A stretch of DNA of 64,000 nucleotides from Morella rubra (taxonomy: Eukaryota > Streptophyta > Magnoliopsida > Fagales > Myricaceae), in assembly GCA_003952965.2 (NCBI GenBank), contig CM025855.1, forward strand, positions 13,249,446 to 13,313,445. The letters are read 5' to 3'. The notes beneath the pieces were generated by a model, which was not told the DNA's origin, did no database searches, and saw only the letters and a list, made by a program, of their open reading frames with translations. The stretch's first letter is position 1; each line of letters starts with the position of its first letter. A program made the position numbers and the translations under genes. Below, one piece after another: positions 45,421-56,379 of this stretch.

Positions 45421-46765
45421 TTGACGGTACTTTGCCTAGCTATTGTTTCTCTTTTGCAGGAGTTTGAAGATGTCTTTCCCGAGGAAACACCATATGGATT
45501 ACCTCCAATTCGAGGGATTGAACATCAAATTGATTTCATTCCTGGTGCACCATTCCAAACCGACCAGCTTATAGGAGCAATCCGAGGAGACAAAGGAACT
45601 TCAACGCAAGTAGTGAATTGTTGGAGAAAGGGCATGTGAGGGAAAGCATGAGCCCATGTGCGGTTCCAGTTTTACTTAGTACCTAAGAAGGATGGGACAT
45701 GGAGAATGTGTGTTGATTGCCGAGCCATCAACAACATAACGGTAAAGTATCGTCATCCTATCCCAGCTTAGATGATATGTTAGATGAATGCATGGTTCTT
45801 GCATATTTTCTAAAATTGATTTAAAGAGTGGTTATCATCAAATTAGGATAAAAGAAGGAGATGAATGGAAAACCGCTTTAAAACAAAATATGGTTTGTAT
45901 GAATGGTTAGTTATGCCTTTCGGTTTGACTAATGCTCCGAGCACTTTATGAGACTTATGAACCATGTTTTGCGTGCATTTATAGGTAGATTTGTTGTTGT
46001 TACTTTGATGATACTATTTATAGCAAAAACGTGGACGAACATGTAGTACATTTGAAATCTGTTTTAGATGTGCTTAGGAAAGAAAAGTTGTTTGCTAATC
46101 TGAAGAAGTGCACTTTTTACACCGATAAGCTTGTATTTCTTGGTTTGTTGTTAGTGCACAAGGTATATAGGTGATGAAGAGAAGGTACGTGCAATCCAAG
46201 AGTGGCCGAGTCCCACAATGTAGGTAATGTTCGTAGTTTTCACGGACTTGCTAGTTTTTACGGCGGTTCGTGAAGGACTTTAGTAGCATAGCCGCACCAC
46301 TTACCGAAGTGATCAAGAAGAACGTTGGATTTCGATGGGGAGAAGAACAAGAGAAGGCGTTTCAATTATCAAAGAGAAGCTACCAATGCCCTTTATTGTC
46401 TTTACCTAACTTTTTAAAACTTTGAAATTGAATGTGATGCTTCAAGTATTGGCATTGGCGCAGTCCTTATGCAAGAAGGACGACCACTTGCTTATTTCAG
46501 CGAGAAATTAAGCGGGGCAGCCTTAAATTACCCAACTTATGATAAGGAGTGTATGCATTGGTTTGGGCTTTGGAGACGTGGCAGCACTACCTATGGCCTA
46601 AGGAGTTTGTGATTCATACTGATCATGAGTCCTTGAAACATTTGAAAGGCCAACACAAGCTAACAAAAGGCATGCGCGTGGGTGGAATTCATTGAGACGT
46701 TTCCATACGTCATTCGGTATAAGCAAGGTAAGGAGAATGTGGTCGCCGATGCACTTTCTCGCAGG
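45421..46765 (+). pseudogene. Gypsy reverse transcriptase and RNase H (frames broken)
   Basis: Recognisable in order: EFEDVFPEETPYGLPPIRGI at 45459; [20 protein letters not shown] at 45685; [18 protein letters not shown] at 45817; GLTNAPSTF near 45922-45948; the YFDD active-site motif near 46000; RNase [21 protein letters not shown] at 46441 and [16 protein letters not shown] near 46718. Almost every change of frame between these blocks coincides with a homopolymer that is one base short. Confidence 0.85.
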
Positions 46766-46905
46766 TATGCATTACTTTCCACACTTGATGCAAAATTGCT
46801 TGGTTTTGAAGCATATTAAAACTCTATACTTGAAGAAAACTGCATGTGGTAAGTTCTTTAGGCTTGATGGATTCTATTTCGAGAGAATAAGTTATGCGTG
46901 CCTAA

Positions 46906-47960
46906 TTGTTCTTTGAGGGAGTTATTAGTGCAAGAATCTCATGGTGGAGGATTAATGGGACATTTTGGAGTTGCAAAGACTTTAGCTGTTTTGCAGAACA
47001 CTTCTATTGGCCTCACATGAAACGAGATGTTGAAAGAATTTGTGGTAGATGTGTCACATGTAGGCAAGCTAAATCCAAAGTGAACCCAACGGTTTGTATA
47101 CTCCTTTACCAATTCCTAGTGAGCCTTGGATTGATATTTCAATGGATTTTGTGTTTTGCCTAGGACTAAACGAGGAAGAGATTCAATTTTTGTGGTTGTG
47201 GATAGATTTTCTAAGATGGCACATTTTATTCCATGTCACAAAACGGATGATGCCTCGCATGTTGCTGACTTGTTCTTTAGGAGATTGTGAGATTACATGG
47301 CATGCCTAGGACATTGTTTCGATAGAGATGCTAAATTCTTGAGTTATTTTTGGAAGACTTTGTGGTGTAAGCTAGGTACTAAGTTATTGTTTTCCACTAC
47401 TTGTCATCCACAAACTGATGGTCAAACTGAAGTTAGTAAATAGGACTTTGTCTACTTTATTGAGGGCGATCATTAGAAAGAATATCAAAACATGGGAAGA
47501 GTGTTTACCACATGTTGAGTTTGCTTATAACCGAGCTGTTCATTCTGCTACTCAATTTTCGCCATTTGAAATTGTGTATGGGTTTAATCCTTTAACCCAT
47601 TGGATTTATCTCCTTTGCCTTTGACTGAGCATGTTAATTTAGATGGCAAAAAGAAAGCTGACTTTGTGAAGCAGATTCATGAGAAAGCAAGACTCAACAT
47701 TGAGCGACGAACGGAGCAGTATGCAAAACAAGCCAACAAGGGACGTCACAAGATGCTTTTTGAACCCGAGATTGGGTTTGGCTGCATATGAGAAAAGAAA
47801 TATTCCCGGCGAAAAGACGTTCCAAATTGCTCCCAAGAGGGATGGTCCTTTCCAAGTCCTCGAGCGCATCAATGACAACGCTTACAAGCTCGATTTACCT
47901 GGTGAGTACAATGTAAGTGCCACTTTTAATGTTACTGATTTGAGTCCTTTTGATGTAGGT
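46906..47960 (+). pseudogene. Gypsy integrase and C-terminal region
   Basis: The HHCC zinc finger reads [20 protein letters not shown] at about 46999. The core begins [11 protein letters not shown] (first catalytic Asp) and continues through [11 protein letters not shown] (ahead of the catalytic Glu) and [20 protein letters not shown]. The tail GPFQVLERINDNAYKLDLPG then YNVSATFNVTDLSPFDVGDD is the C-terminal integrase domain of this lineage, with no added chromodomain. The frame then enters the polypurine tract and LTR. Confidence 0.87.
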
Positions 47961-47997
47961 GATGATTTGAGGCAAATCCTTTTCAAGAGGAGGGGAA

Positions 47998-48770
47998 TGA
48001 TGGAGATCAAGGCACCGTTTCGAAGGATCTCGTTCAAGTACCAATTGGGCCGGTTACGAGAGCCAAAGAAGTTCAAGGATGTACTCAATGGACTTATTCA
48101 AGAGTTATGGGCTCAAGCAAATTCGTGGAGCCCATTGAACATGATCCACGTGGGCCACAAATAATGGTCACCTTGATTCAAGTTCTAGAAGAATGTGGTC
48201 AAGGCTAAGCTTCAAGTTGGAAAGAAATATTTTTGGGGCTCTTTTAGAAGGATCTCTATTCTAGGCGCCCAAATCATTCCTTTTTTATGGCTTGCGCTTC
48301 TTTTGGACGTCCAGTAGCTTTTTCCATATTTAGCTTTATTTTAGGCATCCACGCTTTGTTAGGCAAGCAAGGCATTTTTTCCTTAATTGCTTTGTGTGTT
48401 TTTAGGCGTGTAGGAATTATTTCCTTATCTTTTTTCGGGTTTAATTAGGTTTCTATGTTAGGGTTATTTTCCTTGTAATGTTTAGCCCTTTAAATAGGGC
48501 TTTTGCTTTGTAATTTGGAGGATTATTCAAAATTGTGAGGATTTATTCTCTTTGGTTCTTTGAAGAACTACTCGAACTTATCGGGATTTCCCGTGGCGTT
48601 CATCTTGACTTATCAAACGGAATTTCCATCACCGTTTGTGGCGTCTTCCTTATACCGAGGTTCTTGTTTTCATAAACAACGGGTCGAGGTCTTCCATTCG
48701 AATCAGTCCTAGAACGATCTTGGGTTCCCTTTGTTGTTGGGTCTCGTTATTCTTGGTGAGGTTCACATCA
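47998..48770 (+). repeat. 3' LTR of the gypsy element
   Basis: 773 bp, starting TGATGGAGATCAAGG and ending GAGGTTCACATCA, directly after the polypurine tract and before the CAACA duplication. It shares nearly all sequence with the 5' LTR. Confidence 0.93.
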
Positions 48771-49441
48771 CAACAACATCCTACAAACGAGGAAAAAATG
48801 GTGGCATAGCTTGAGCGGCCAAGACCAAGTTAAAGATGACTGAGTCAAAGGGCTCCTTCATCTTAGGCATCGGTTGGGGACTTGACCGAGTCATGCGCGC
48901 CACCTATGCCCTTGACCAAGTCATGTGCCCACAAGACCTAGTAAAAAGCTTGATGTTAGGTATAAAAAATGATCATGGCGGGAGACTAGGCATGAGAAGT
49001 GGTCAACATGATGAGGTGGCACGAGTAGCACGCATGGTGGTGCTAGACAAACTCAAGTGCATACAAGTGGCTGAAGGAGAGTTTGACAAGTGTCACTCCA
49101 TGGGAGACTCATTGTAATGCTTGGACTACTATATAAAGTGGGCTTGACCCTTTTGTGAAAACACACAGAGAAAGAGAGCATTGAAGTCTAAGTGTAGCCT
49201 TCAAGTATCAGTGGGCTATCTAAATGAGTGATCTTTATAAGCCTTCTGAGTCAAGTGCTTAGCAAGTTTGTAAAGACTTTGACATCCTGGTATCTTCTTA
49301 TGTTGTGAATATAAGGTTGGGAGTTTCCCATAAGCTGTGTCTCTATCTCTTTGAGTGGTTGGTTGGCCAAGTTGGGGTGTGGTTGGCATTGCATAAGGTG
49401 AAAATTATAGTCTGAAAAGTAACACTGTGGTAGTAGGTGTT

Positions 49442-50170
49442 GTTGCCCATGTACATTTTATGTTTTCCTAATGATTTATCCTTTAGCTCTACAGACAAAT
49501 CTTTATTCCTGGCTTTGTGTCTTGTAGCTTTAGAATCTATCCACCAAGAATCAGTTGTTGGTTCTGCTAACATGACCTTTGTGATAGTCATTGAAATTTC
49601 TTTGACCTTTTTGTTTCCTTCATATTTAGGACAATCCTTTTTGAAATGACCAAATTTCCTATACTTGAAACATGCTCCTTTGATTTTCTACTATGTTTAT
49701 AATTTTTTATCCATTTTCTCACAAAATTTGTCTATTTTCTTTCTTGAAGCTTTATCTGTGGAATTTAAGTATTAGAAGCTTATGCAACCATCAACCCACC
49801 TCTCTCCTTTTTTTCATTCTTTCTTTTTCTAGAAACCATAGATATTTCTTTTCCAATATTTGTTAGAGTTGTTACAATATGTTTCTATGATAGAGGTAGA
49901 CCATTAAGTATAATTATTACTTGCATTTTGCTAGATATTGGATGACCAATATTTTCTAATTATTTTGCAATTAGTTCCATCTGGTTTGCATGTTCTCACA
50001 CATACTCACTCTCATTTATTCGCGAACTATTATATTTGTCCAAGGAAAGTTGTATGTGAGTATCTGACGTTGGACTATACTTAGCTCTGACCATTACATC
50101 ATCATCTATCCATTTGTCACGCTTTTTAATGGCCACTTCATTTATGCATATGTTGGTGGCCATTTTTCAA
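49442..50170 (-). pseudogene. Ty1/copia element A, 5' portion (gag and start of protease)
   Basis: From high to low coordinates: gag N-terminal part beginning near MATNICINEVAIKKRDKWID (about 50164); later gag in mixed frames; a knuckle CFKYRKFGHFKKDC near 49640-49680, with the second Cys replaced by Tyr; and the protease start DSWWIDSKATRHKARN (49442-49560), in which the catalytic D-S-G has become D-S-K. The sequence runs without a gap, in coding sense, into 41742 once the nested insertion is removed. The 5' LTR was not found upstream. Confidence 0.8.
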
Positions 50171-50660
50171 ATGTTAGCACGTGATATGTAAATGACACAA
50201 TTCGATAAAAAATGTGCTTGTTTTTTATTAACTAACTTGCTCTGTCTTTTTAATTGGATCTGAAGTCAAGGAGGGTGGGACCTCACGAGAAGCGTATTGC
50301 TTGTTTTTGAAAAGCATGTTTGCGTTTATTTGTGTGTGATTCTTCTGTTTGTTTTTGTGCTTGTTTTTTAGAAGCATGTATGTGTATGCTCTGTCATTAC
50401 CAACGTGCTATGTTGTTTGTTTCATTACATAGCAAAATGGTAAACTTGCAAACTTTTCTAAGTTTATAAACTTAACCATTATAACACCTTAATCTACATC
50501 ATTTACATATAACACACGTTTACATAGAACACCCATTTAGACATGTTTGCATGTCACTTCTACATTGTAACAATGCAAGTTTATCTGTGACATTGTTTGA
50601 AGTTTGGTACCTTTGATTTGCACCTATTTTAACTTACTATTCCTTTTTTAAAAATTTGTC
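50171..50660. other. Spacer between copia A and a MULE
   Basis: It has repeated words TTGCTTGTTTTTGAAAAGCATG (about 50308-50329) and GTGCTTGTTTTTTAGAAGCATG (about 50358-50380). It may contain the MULE's left end, but no terminal inverted repeat was matched on the far side. Confidence 0.3.
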
Positions 50661-50662
50661 AG

Positions 50663-53130
50663 GTGCATAAAAAATGAGCAACAAAGTTGTGCTGTTTGAG
50701 GTAAATTATGGGGGAAGGTTTTAGAGGGTGCCACACACTGAGTACATTGGAGGTAAGAAGAATTTGCACTATGATCCATGGATATGGACTGCCCTCCGTC
50801 GGGTGGAAGCCATATAAATAATGATACAAATATTGTGACCTGATGTACTACGCTAACTTAGCCAAGTCACTCGATGACAAGTTGGTGGTTATATTATAAG
50901 ATATGGATGTGTTGGATATGGTGACCTACCATAAAGGTCATAATACGATCATTCTAAATTTGGTTGCATTTAGAGAAGAAGGTGGTCATGTACAAGAGAA
51001 TAAGAAAAAAGGTATATATTACTTGAGAAGAAGGGGACCATGGACAAAGGGAAGCAAGTCCTTGAAGATGAAGAACCTTTTGAGAGTCTGCCACCTAATT
51101 CTTTTTGGGATGAAGTCATTAGTGGGGAAGAGGATGTGTTTGAGCGTGAAGGGGATGATGCAACTTGTGGGTATCAGCCTTGTACTATGTTAGTTGTAGA
51201 GAACGTTGAGGTTGATGAGGGTGCAAAATTGGAGAGAGAGCTCGAGAATAGCCAGGAGCTGGTTTCATGTTCACAGAAGTCCGGTGAAGAAGAAAATGTG
51301 AGACCAGAAGCATAACCCCTTAAATTTCTGAAGTTTAAGGACAAGTATATCGCTAGCCCAGAATTGGAACTATGGATAAAATTTTTCTCTGTTGAGGTAT
51401 TTAGAGAGGCTACTCGGGAGGTCAATATACATATTGGTAAGGGTCTCCATTGAGAAAAGAATGACCGAAATAGAGTGGTTGTGCAATGTAAGTGAAAAAG
51501 ATACAATTACCAAGTTTACGCTCCCAATGTTAAGAAGAGCTGACCTTCTAAAGAATTCCCTTCTTGAGCAACCATCAATGCACTCGGAGTTGTAAAAACA
51601 CCCAAGTGGATATCATGGAAGTATTTGAAAAAATTCAAACATAATCCTGATTGGCCCATTGGTGCACTAAAGGAAGAGATAAAAAGATTGGAGATATTGG
51701 ATGTGAGTCGGTGCAAGCTATATAGAGTGAAGAAAAGGGTAACTACAAAGATCCGGTAGATGTACAAGGAACAATATGCTCTGTTGTGGGATTACTGTGG
51801 AACATTGAGGCGTACAAACCCAGAGTCTTGTATTATTATGAGGGTTCATAAGACGTTAAGGGAGATGCAACCTACTTTTCTATGTCAGCCATGCGAGAGG
51901 GTTTCAAGGCTTGTTGTAGGCCATCCATTGGCGTGGATGTGTATTTTTTTTAAAGGACTATATAAAGGCTAACTTCTGTGTACTGTTGGTCGAGATGAGA
52001 ATTAAAATATGTACCTTATTGCCTTTGTTTTCTTGGAGGTTGAGACGAAGGATAGCTAGTCCTAGTTTCTGCATGTGTTGGTATCTAATCTTGGGCCCAA
52101 TCTTCCACTCGATTGGACATTCATCTCAGATTGGAAAAAGGTATATCAAACTCGTTTCTATTTGCATTTATGTCTTTTTGCATGTTTATCACTTTGATTT
52201 TGTCTGTTGCTATTGCAGGAACTCATCCCAAGCTTCAACGAAGCCGTTCCCACCATTGATCACATAATTTGTGTATAACACTTGTACACAAATTTCAGAG
52301 ATAAAGGCCATCATGGTCAGTTATTGAAGGACATACTTTGGACAATAACCTCTGCGATAAAAAAGGTAGAATTACAAGTTGAAATGATGACATTAAAAGC
52401 ACTAAGTGTAAAGGCGTATTAGTACCTCAGAGAAGTTGACCCACCTTTGTGGATGAGGTCTCATTTTCCATCAATTCGAGGTCAGACCTGCTTGCTAATG
52501 ACTTGTTAGTGTTTCAATGTCTACATTATGGATAAGCGTGTTAAACCCATTATCACCATGATGGAAGTCATAAGAAGGAAGTTGATGTGACCGTACCAAG
52601 TGAAGAGAGATGGGATGAAGAAGATGGATGAGAGACTAAGTCCAGCCATCCTTAAAAAGGTTGACAAAATGGCGTAGAGTCATGTGAGTGAGTATCTGCA
52701 TATGCTGGGAATGGGCTATTCGAGGTGGAGCATAAGCGAAAGTAGTATGTTATGAATTTAAATGAGAGGACTTATGGGTGTAAGCGATGGGACCTCACAG
52801 GCTTACCTTGTGCGCATGCTATTTCAACAATCTTATACAATGGGGGGAAGCTCGAGGATTATGTGGATAACTTCTACACTGTTGTGATGTATATGAAGGC
52901 ATATGGGCCTATGATTCACCCAATACCAAGTGAAGAACAATGAGAACACATACCGCAAGAACCAGTCCTACCTCCAGTATCAAGAGTGTAACTTAGGAGG
53001 CTAAAGAAGTTAAGGAGGAGGAGCACAGATGAACCTAAGACCTGAATTACACTCAGTAATGTTGACACACAAATTAAATGCTCTAAATGTGACACGGTGG
53101 GGTACAATGCCAGGTCATGCAAAAAAAAAT
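50663..53130 (+). pseudogene. MURA-like (MULE) transposase gene, decayed
   Basis: Blocks in order: MSNKVVLFEVNYGG at 50674; an acidic region ending in EEENVRPEA (51040-51315); the MuDR N-terminal domain FREATREVNIHIGKGL with NDRNRVVVQCK (about 51400-51490); KHNPDWPIGALKEEIKRLEI (51640-51700); a catalytic-domain remnant with GT-AG intron at about 52140-52218, then ELIPSFNEAVPTIDHIICV and KPIITMMEVIRRKLM (52219-52590); the SWIM finger RTYGCKRWDLTGLPCAHAIS (52752-52943); and a CCHC-like KCSKCDTVGYNARSCKKK, with His replaced by Asn or Tyr (about 53080-53130). Multiple stops and frameshifts. Pro/Ser-rich continuation to about 53830 may be its C-terminal exons. Confidence 0.82.
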
Positions 53131-54536
53131 AAGCAGAATATGCCCACCCACCAACCTATCACATTCTAATTCGCCTGAGGTATAAGCTGTTGACATTTGT
53201 TTTTTTCCCCTAAGCTAACCTCATACCTCTTGTTGTTTGCTTGAGATTTTTAAATACAGGTTCCTACCTCTCAAACTGGGTCATTGGCAGCCGTTGCTTC
53301 CGCTCTGACGGCTGATGTTGTAAGATTGCCACTTAGTAATTTGCGTGTATTTGTGAACGTACCTAACCTAAACTCCCTAGCTGTTTGGCACTTGTTTTTT
53401 TGTTTTTTTTTTTCCATAAGCTAACGTATACTTTGGTACTTGACGTTTGTAGGTTCCACTAGATTAGGCTGGAATTATGCTACCCCTTAGTTGGGGAAGG
53501 AGCAGCCCATCAACGCTGCCCACTAGTTGGGAAAGAAGTAGCCCATCAACTGCAATGACTTCAATATCAAAAAATTCAAAGGGCACGTCCAATATATCGC
53601 AGGCCGGTGGGGGTGTTGTATAGCTAACACGAAGCTCTAATAGACTAATGGGAGTGGGTCGGCAGTTGAAAAATCCTAGAACAACTCTTCATTGACCTCA
53701 TAGATCCTACTGTGGGGTCACAAATTGATCCATCTAGCCAAGTAATTGAGAAGTATAAGGGAAAGTGAAAAGCAAAAGAGCCCAACAGATTAAGGAAGAC
53801 CAAAAAGAAGAAGAGCTGAACGGATGATAACACAAGTGGGTTGAGGAAGATGAAGAAGAAGAAGGGCTCGCTGCTGTGATTCTCATTGTGAATCTATATT
53901 TATTTTTGAACTTATTTTGGTTGTGAATTTGGATGTATTGGTTGGGTTAGGTGTTGTATTTTTGAAGCTGGTCATGAATTTGGATGTGTTGGTTAGGTCA
54001 GGTGCTACATTGTTAGGTGCTACCCTAATACGTGCGGTAGTTTTGATGTAGCTTGGACAATGGATGTTGCTGACAGGGACTTTGTGTAAGCCATGTAATG
54101 AGTTTGGTTACAAAGTTTGTATGAAATTCCTAGCCAAACTTGTTAATTGAAATAGATTGTGAAATTTGTAAGAACTTCTATTATTAATGAAAATAGGTTA
54201 TGCATTGTTACAAAGTAGTATGTCAATGTAGTTTGTCAATTTTTTAAGCCACTTACATTATTGCATACAGGTTCGATATTATTTAAACATGGGTTGTGCA
54301 TTATTTGAAAACAAGGTCTGAATGTATTACATCACATTCATTGAAATAGATAATGATAAAAGACACATTCTAGTTACTTACAAAATAACACATTCCATTC
54401 ATAATGTACTACATCACAACACATAATGATAGTCAACAGAAAATTACAAGAATCACAATCATTGAGATCCCATCTAAGATTACAACATCAAAAGGGCATA
54501 AGTCACATAATTCAACTTAGACACGAGTTATGAAAT
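53131..54536. other. Tail of the MULE and spacer
   Basis: 53250-53330 and 53440-53880 have exon-like purine-rich sequence with putative CAG-type splice ends and Lys/Glu-rich translation near 53770-53870, probably the MULE transposase C-terminus. 53885-54100 contains near-repeats of TGTGAATTTGGATGTATTGG (about 53921 and 53972). Nothing else was seen to 54536. Confidence 0.35.
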
Positions 54537-54912
54537 TCATTTCAGTTTGCCTAAATAGCAGCACAATATAGACAAAAGGACTATTACAAGCATTAACAAC
54601 ATTGCCAAAGCAAACATGTACTTCTTGAGATTGCGATATTTTTCGATTTCCTTCTTTAACATTTCCCAATGTAAGCTTTTGACATTTAAAATTTCTTGTC
54701 TCTCTTGCATACATTGGAGGATCAACCCAAGCAAAAAACCTACAAGCATGCTTAAACTTATAGTTGTGACAACTGAAGAATCAACGTCCAAAATTGTGTT
54801 CAGCGTACGAGGTCTTCGTGTAGGTTGAGACACCAGAGTAACATTGACGGCCACTCAAGCTTGCTCCACCTTCTATAGCCCAGGAACTCGAATCAGTATT
54901 GGAAGTAGACAT
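54537..54912 (-). pseudogene. GRF-type zinc-finger protein gene, broken
   Basis: From ATG at 54912: MSTSNTDSSSWAIEGGASLS, then QCYSGVSTYTKTSYAEHNFG, an in-frame TGA (54783-54781), then FFSCHNYKFKHACRFFAWVD. The pattern C-x-C ... T-x-x-N-x-G-R-x-F-x-x-C-x-x-Y ... C-x-F-F-x-W-x-D is the plant GRF zinc finger. The second Cys of the first pair is Ser, and the TGA stands where Arg (CGA) is expected, as a C-to-T change would give. A frameshift after PPMYARE joins to ILNVKSLHWEMLKKEIEKYR and a C-terminal hydrophobic helix (MFALAMLLMLVIVLLSILCC). GRF finger plus C-terminal membrane helix is a common plant architecture. It lies convergent to the MULE transposase. Confidence 0.75.
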
Positions 54913-56018
54913 AACACCGCAAACCAAGACGAACCTACATAATATAAACACAACATTTACCCACGGCTAAAAAGTTTATGCTATCTATAATATAAACACA
55001 CAACATTTACCCACGGAAAAAATGATTATGGAATCTATAAATTAATTGTACATTAAAACAAGAAAGAATTGAATTTTTAAGGTAAAAAAAGCATAAAATT
55101 TTACTAAGATAGTGCATACAATAATTATAACTGCAACAACAAGCTTAGTAAGGGGTTGCCCTTTGACAACCAAAAAGTGCTAAATTATAATGAAAGCTAG
55201 TTTGATTTGGCCTTTGAATGATGTACATGTCAATACACATGATCAAACCTAAAAAAATTAGACTATAGAAGAGTAGTTTTTCCAAGTGGAGGCAACCATA
55301 GAGCTTCTTCCATCCATCACCCAACATATTACCTTATCTATAGAAATAACCTGTGGAAAACTAACTCATGTTAAAAAGCAGCTCTTTCTAATGAAGACCC
55401 AAAAAGGTTAAAGCTGACAAAGTAGGGGATACAACTCTATATTATAACAAAAACGTGCATTCTAAAAGTTATTGAATTCCAGAATAAATAGCAGAAATCA
55501 AAATCATCCTACTTACCTTAGCCTCCAATTCCATAAAAGTATAATCCAAATCATAAACAACAAAAGTAGACTTTAAGATTCAAAAAGAAAAAAAAAAAGA
55601 AAAAAAAAAAGAAGACATCAATGCAATTGCTAATTGTTGGGATCTACCTTGCAATGAATCTTTCAGAATGAAGAACATCCCTGCAACAAAAGGGCCACAA
55701 ATTTTAACATGCTTTATAATTTCTGCAAGAGTCTAAGAAAATAGACAATTATCTCTATTTTCAATGTCTAAAGGAAGTTAAACATAAAACCTATTTGCGT
55801 AATCCATCTATATACTGCACTAACTCAAAACACATGCCTAATTGTTTTGCTACAGAAAACAATATGGACTGAGAGACCAAGCATTGAGACTGAGAAGTAG
55901 GACTCTTACATAAAGCAGAAACACCCTGAAGTGATCATAGGTTAAACTTCATGGCAAGAATTGGCTACAATTTAATATAGGTCAAGATTTGCTTTTCCAC
56001 ATTTGGAAGGAAAAAGAG
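54913..56018 (-). other. Spacer with two candidate small exons (minus strand)
   Basis: On the minus strand, 55680-55648 (33 nt) is bounded by TTTTGTTGCAG and GTAGAT. 55570-55517 (54 nt) is preceded by a long T/C tract ending TCTTAAAG and followed by GTAAGT. The second reads in one frame STFVVYDLDYTFMELEAK, and a further acceptor (TTTTCCACAG, near 55340) is followed in phase by VISIDK. The D-L-D-Y-T core resembles HAD phosphatase motif I (DxDxT). The two exons do not share one open phase with that reading, so a real gene is not established. Confidence 0.25.
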
Positions 56019-56023
56019 AGAGC

Positions 56024-56253
56024 TAGTAATTCTTGTGAAGGAAAAACAGAGTATCAATATAACATAATAGATGAGAGAAGAATAGGTTGAGTTGAAGTTT
56101 CATGTCATATTGACGTAAATGATCCATTGTGTGATAACACTACTTATAGACCAGTAACTGAATACATAACAACCCTTAACTAAAATAATGAACCTTCTAG
56201 CTCAGCTCGTGTGTATACAAAAATAACAGAGCAAGTTAAAAACCACTCTAATA
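56024..56253 (-). repeat. 3' LTR of copia C
   Basis: On the minus strand it begins TATTAGAGTGG after the polypurine tract and ends ...AGAATTACTA, so the terminal CA of the other LTR has become TA. It has two short insertions relative to 60999-61222. Confidence 0.88.
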
Positions 56254-56379
56254 CTCCCCCTCAAGATGGACAAAGAAATGTTGTGATTGTTCGTCTTGGA
56301 CAGTAAAAATTTAAACTGATCAGAACCTAAAGACTTAGTGAATAAGTTAGCTATTGATGTTTAGAAAGAACATGCAAAG

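Larger units (their letters stand above)
41983..48770 (+). mobile_element. Complete Ty3/gypsy LTR retrotransposon, TSD CAACA
   Basis: The 6,788-bp element is bounded by CAACA at 41978-41982 and 48771-48775. The 5' LTR is 41983-42768 and the 3' LTR is 47998-48770. TGGTATCAGAGC (42771-42782) is the primer-binding site for initiator tRNA-Met. AAGAGGAGGGGAA (47985-47997) is the polypurine tract. The internal region holds gag, protease, RT, RNase H, integrase and a C-terminal segment in standard gypsy order, but no long frame survives. The two LTRs are very similar, so insertion was recent compared with copia A, into whose inserted LTR it jumped. Confidence 0.95.
41753..49431. mobile_element. Insertion in copia A: LTR-like sequence (about 880 bp) split by a gypsy element
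   Basis: The copia A frame stops at 41742 and resumes at 49442 at the same point (N-N-T-Y then C-D-V-I). The bases AGTAGGTGTT occur on both sides (41743-41752 and 49432-49441). Removing the inner gypsy (41983-48770) leaves 41753-41977 joined to 48776-49431, with ACTATATAAAGTGGGC (49129-49144) as a TATA region and no coding sequence, which looks like a solo LTR. A 10-base repeat is longer than the 4-6 bases usual for LTR elements. The outer termini (TGTTAGACTCC at left, AGTAACA at right) do not sit exactly at the repeat, so the type is uncertain. Confidence 0.6.
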
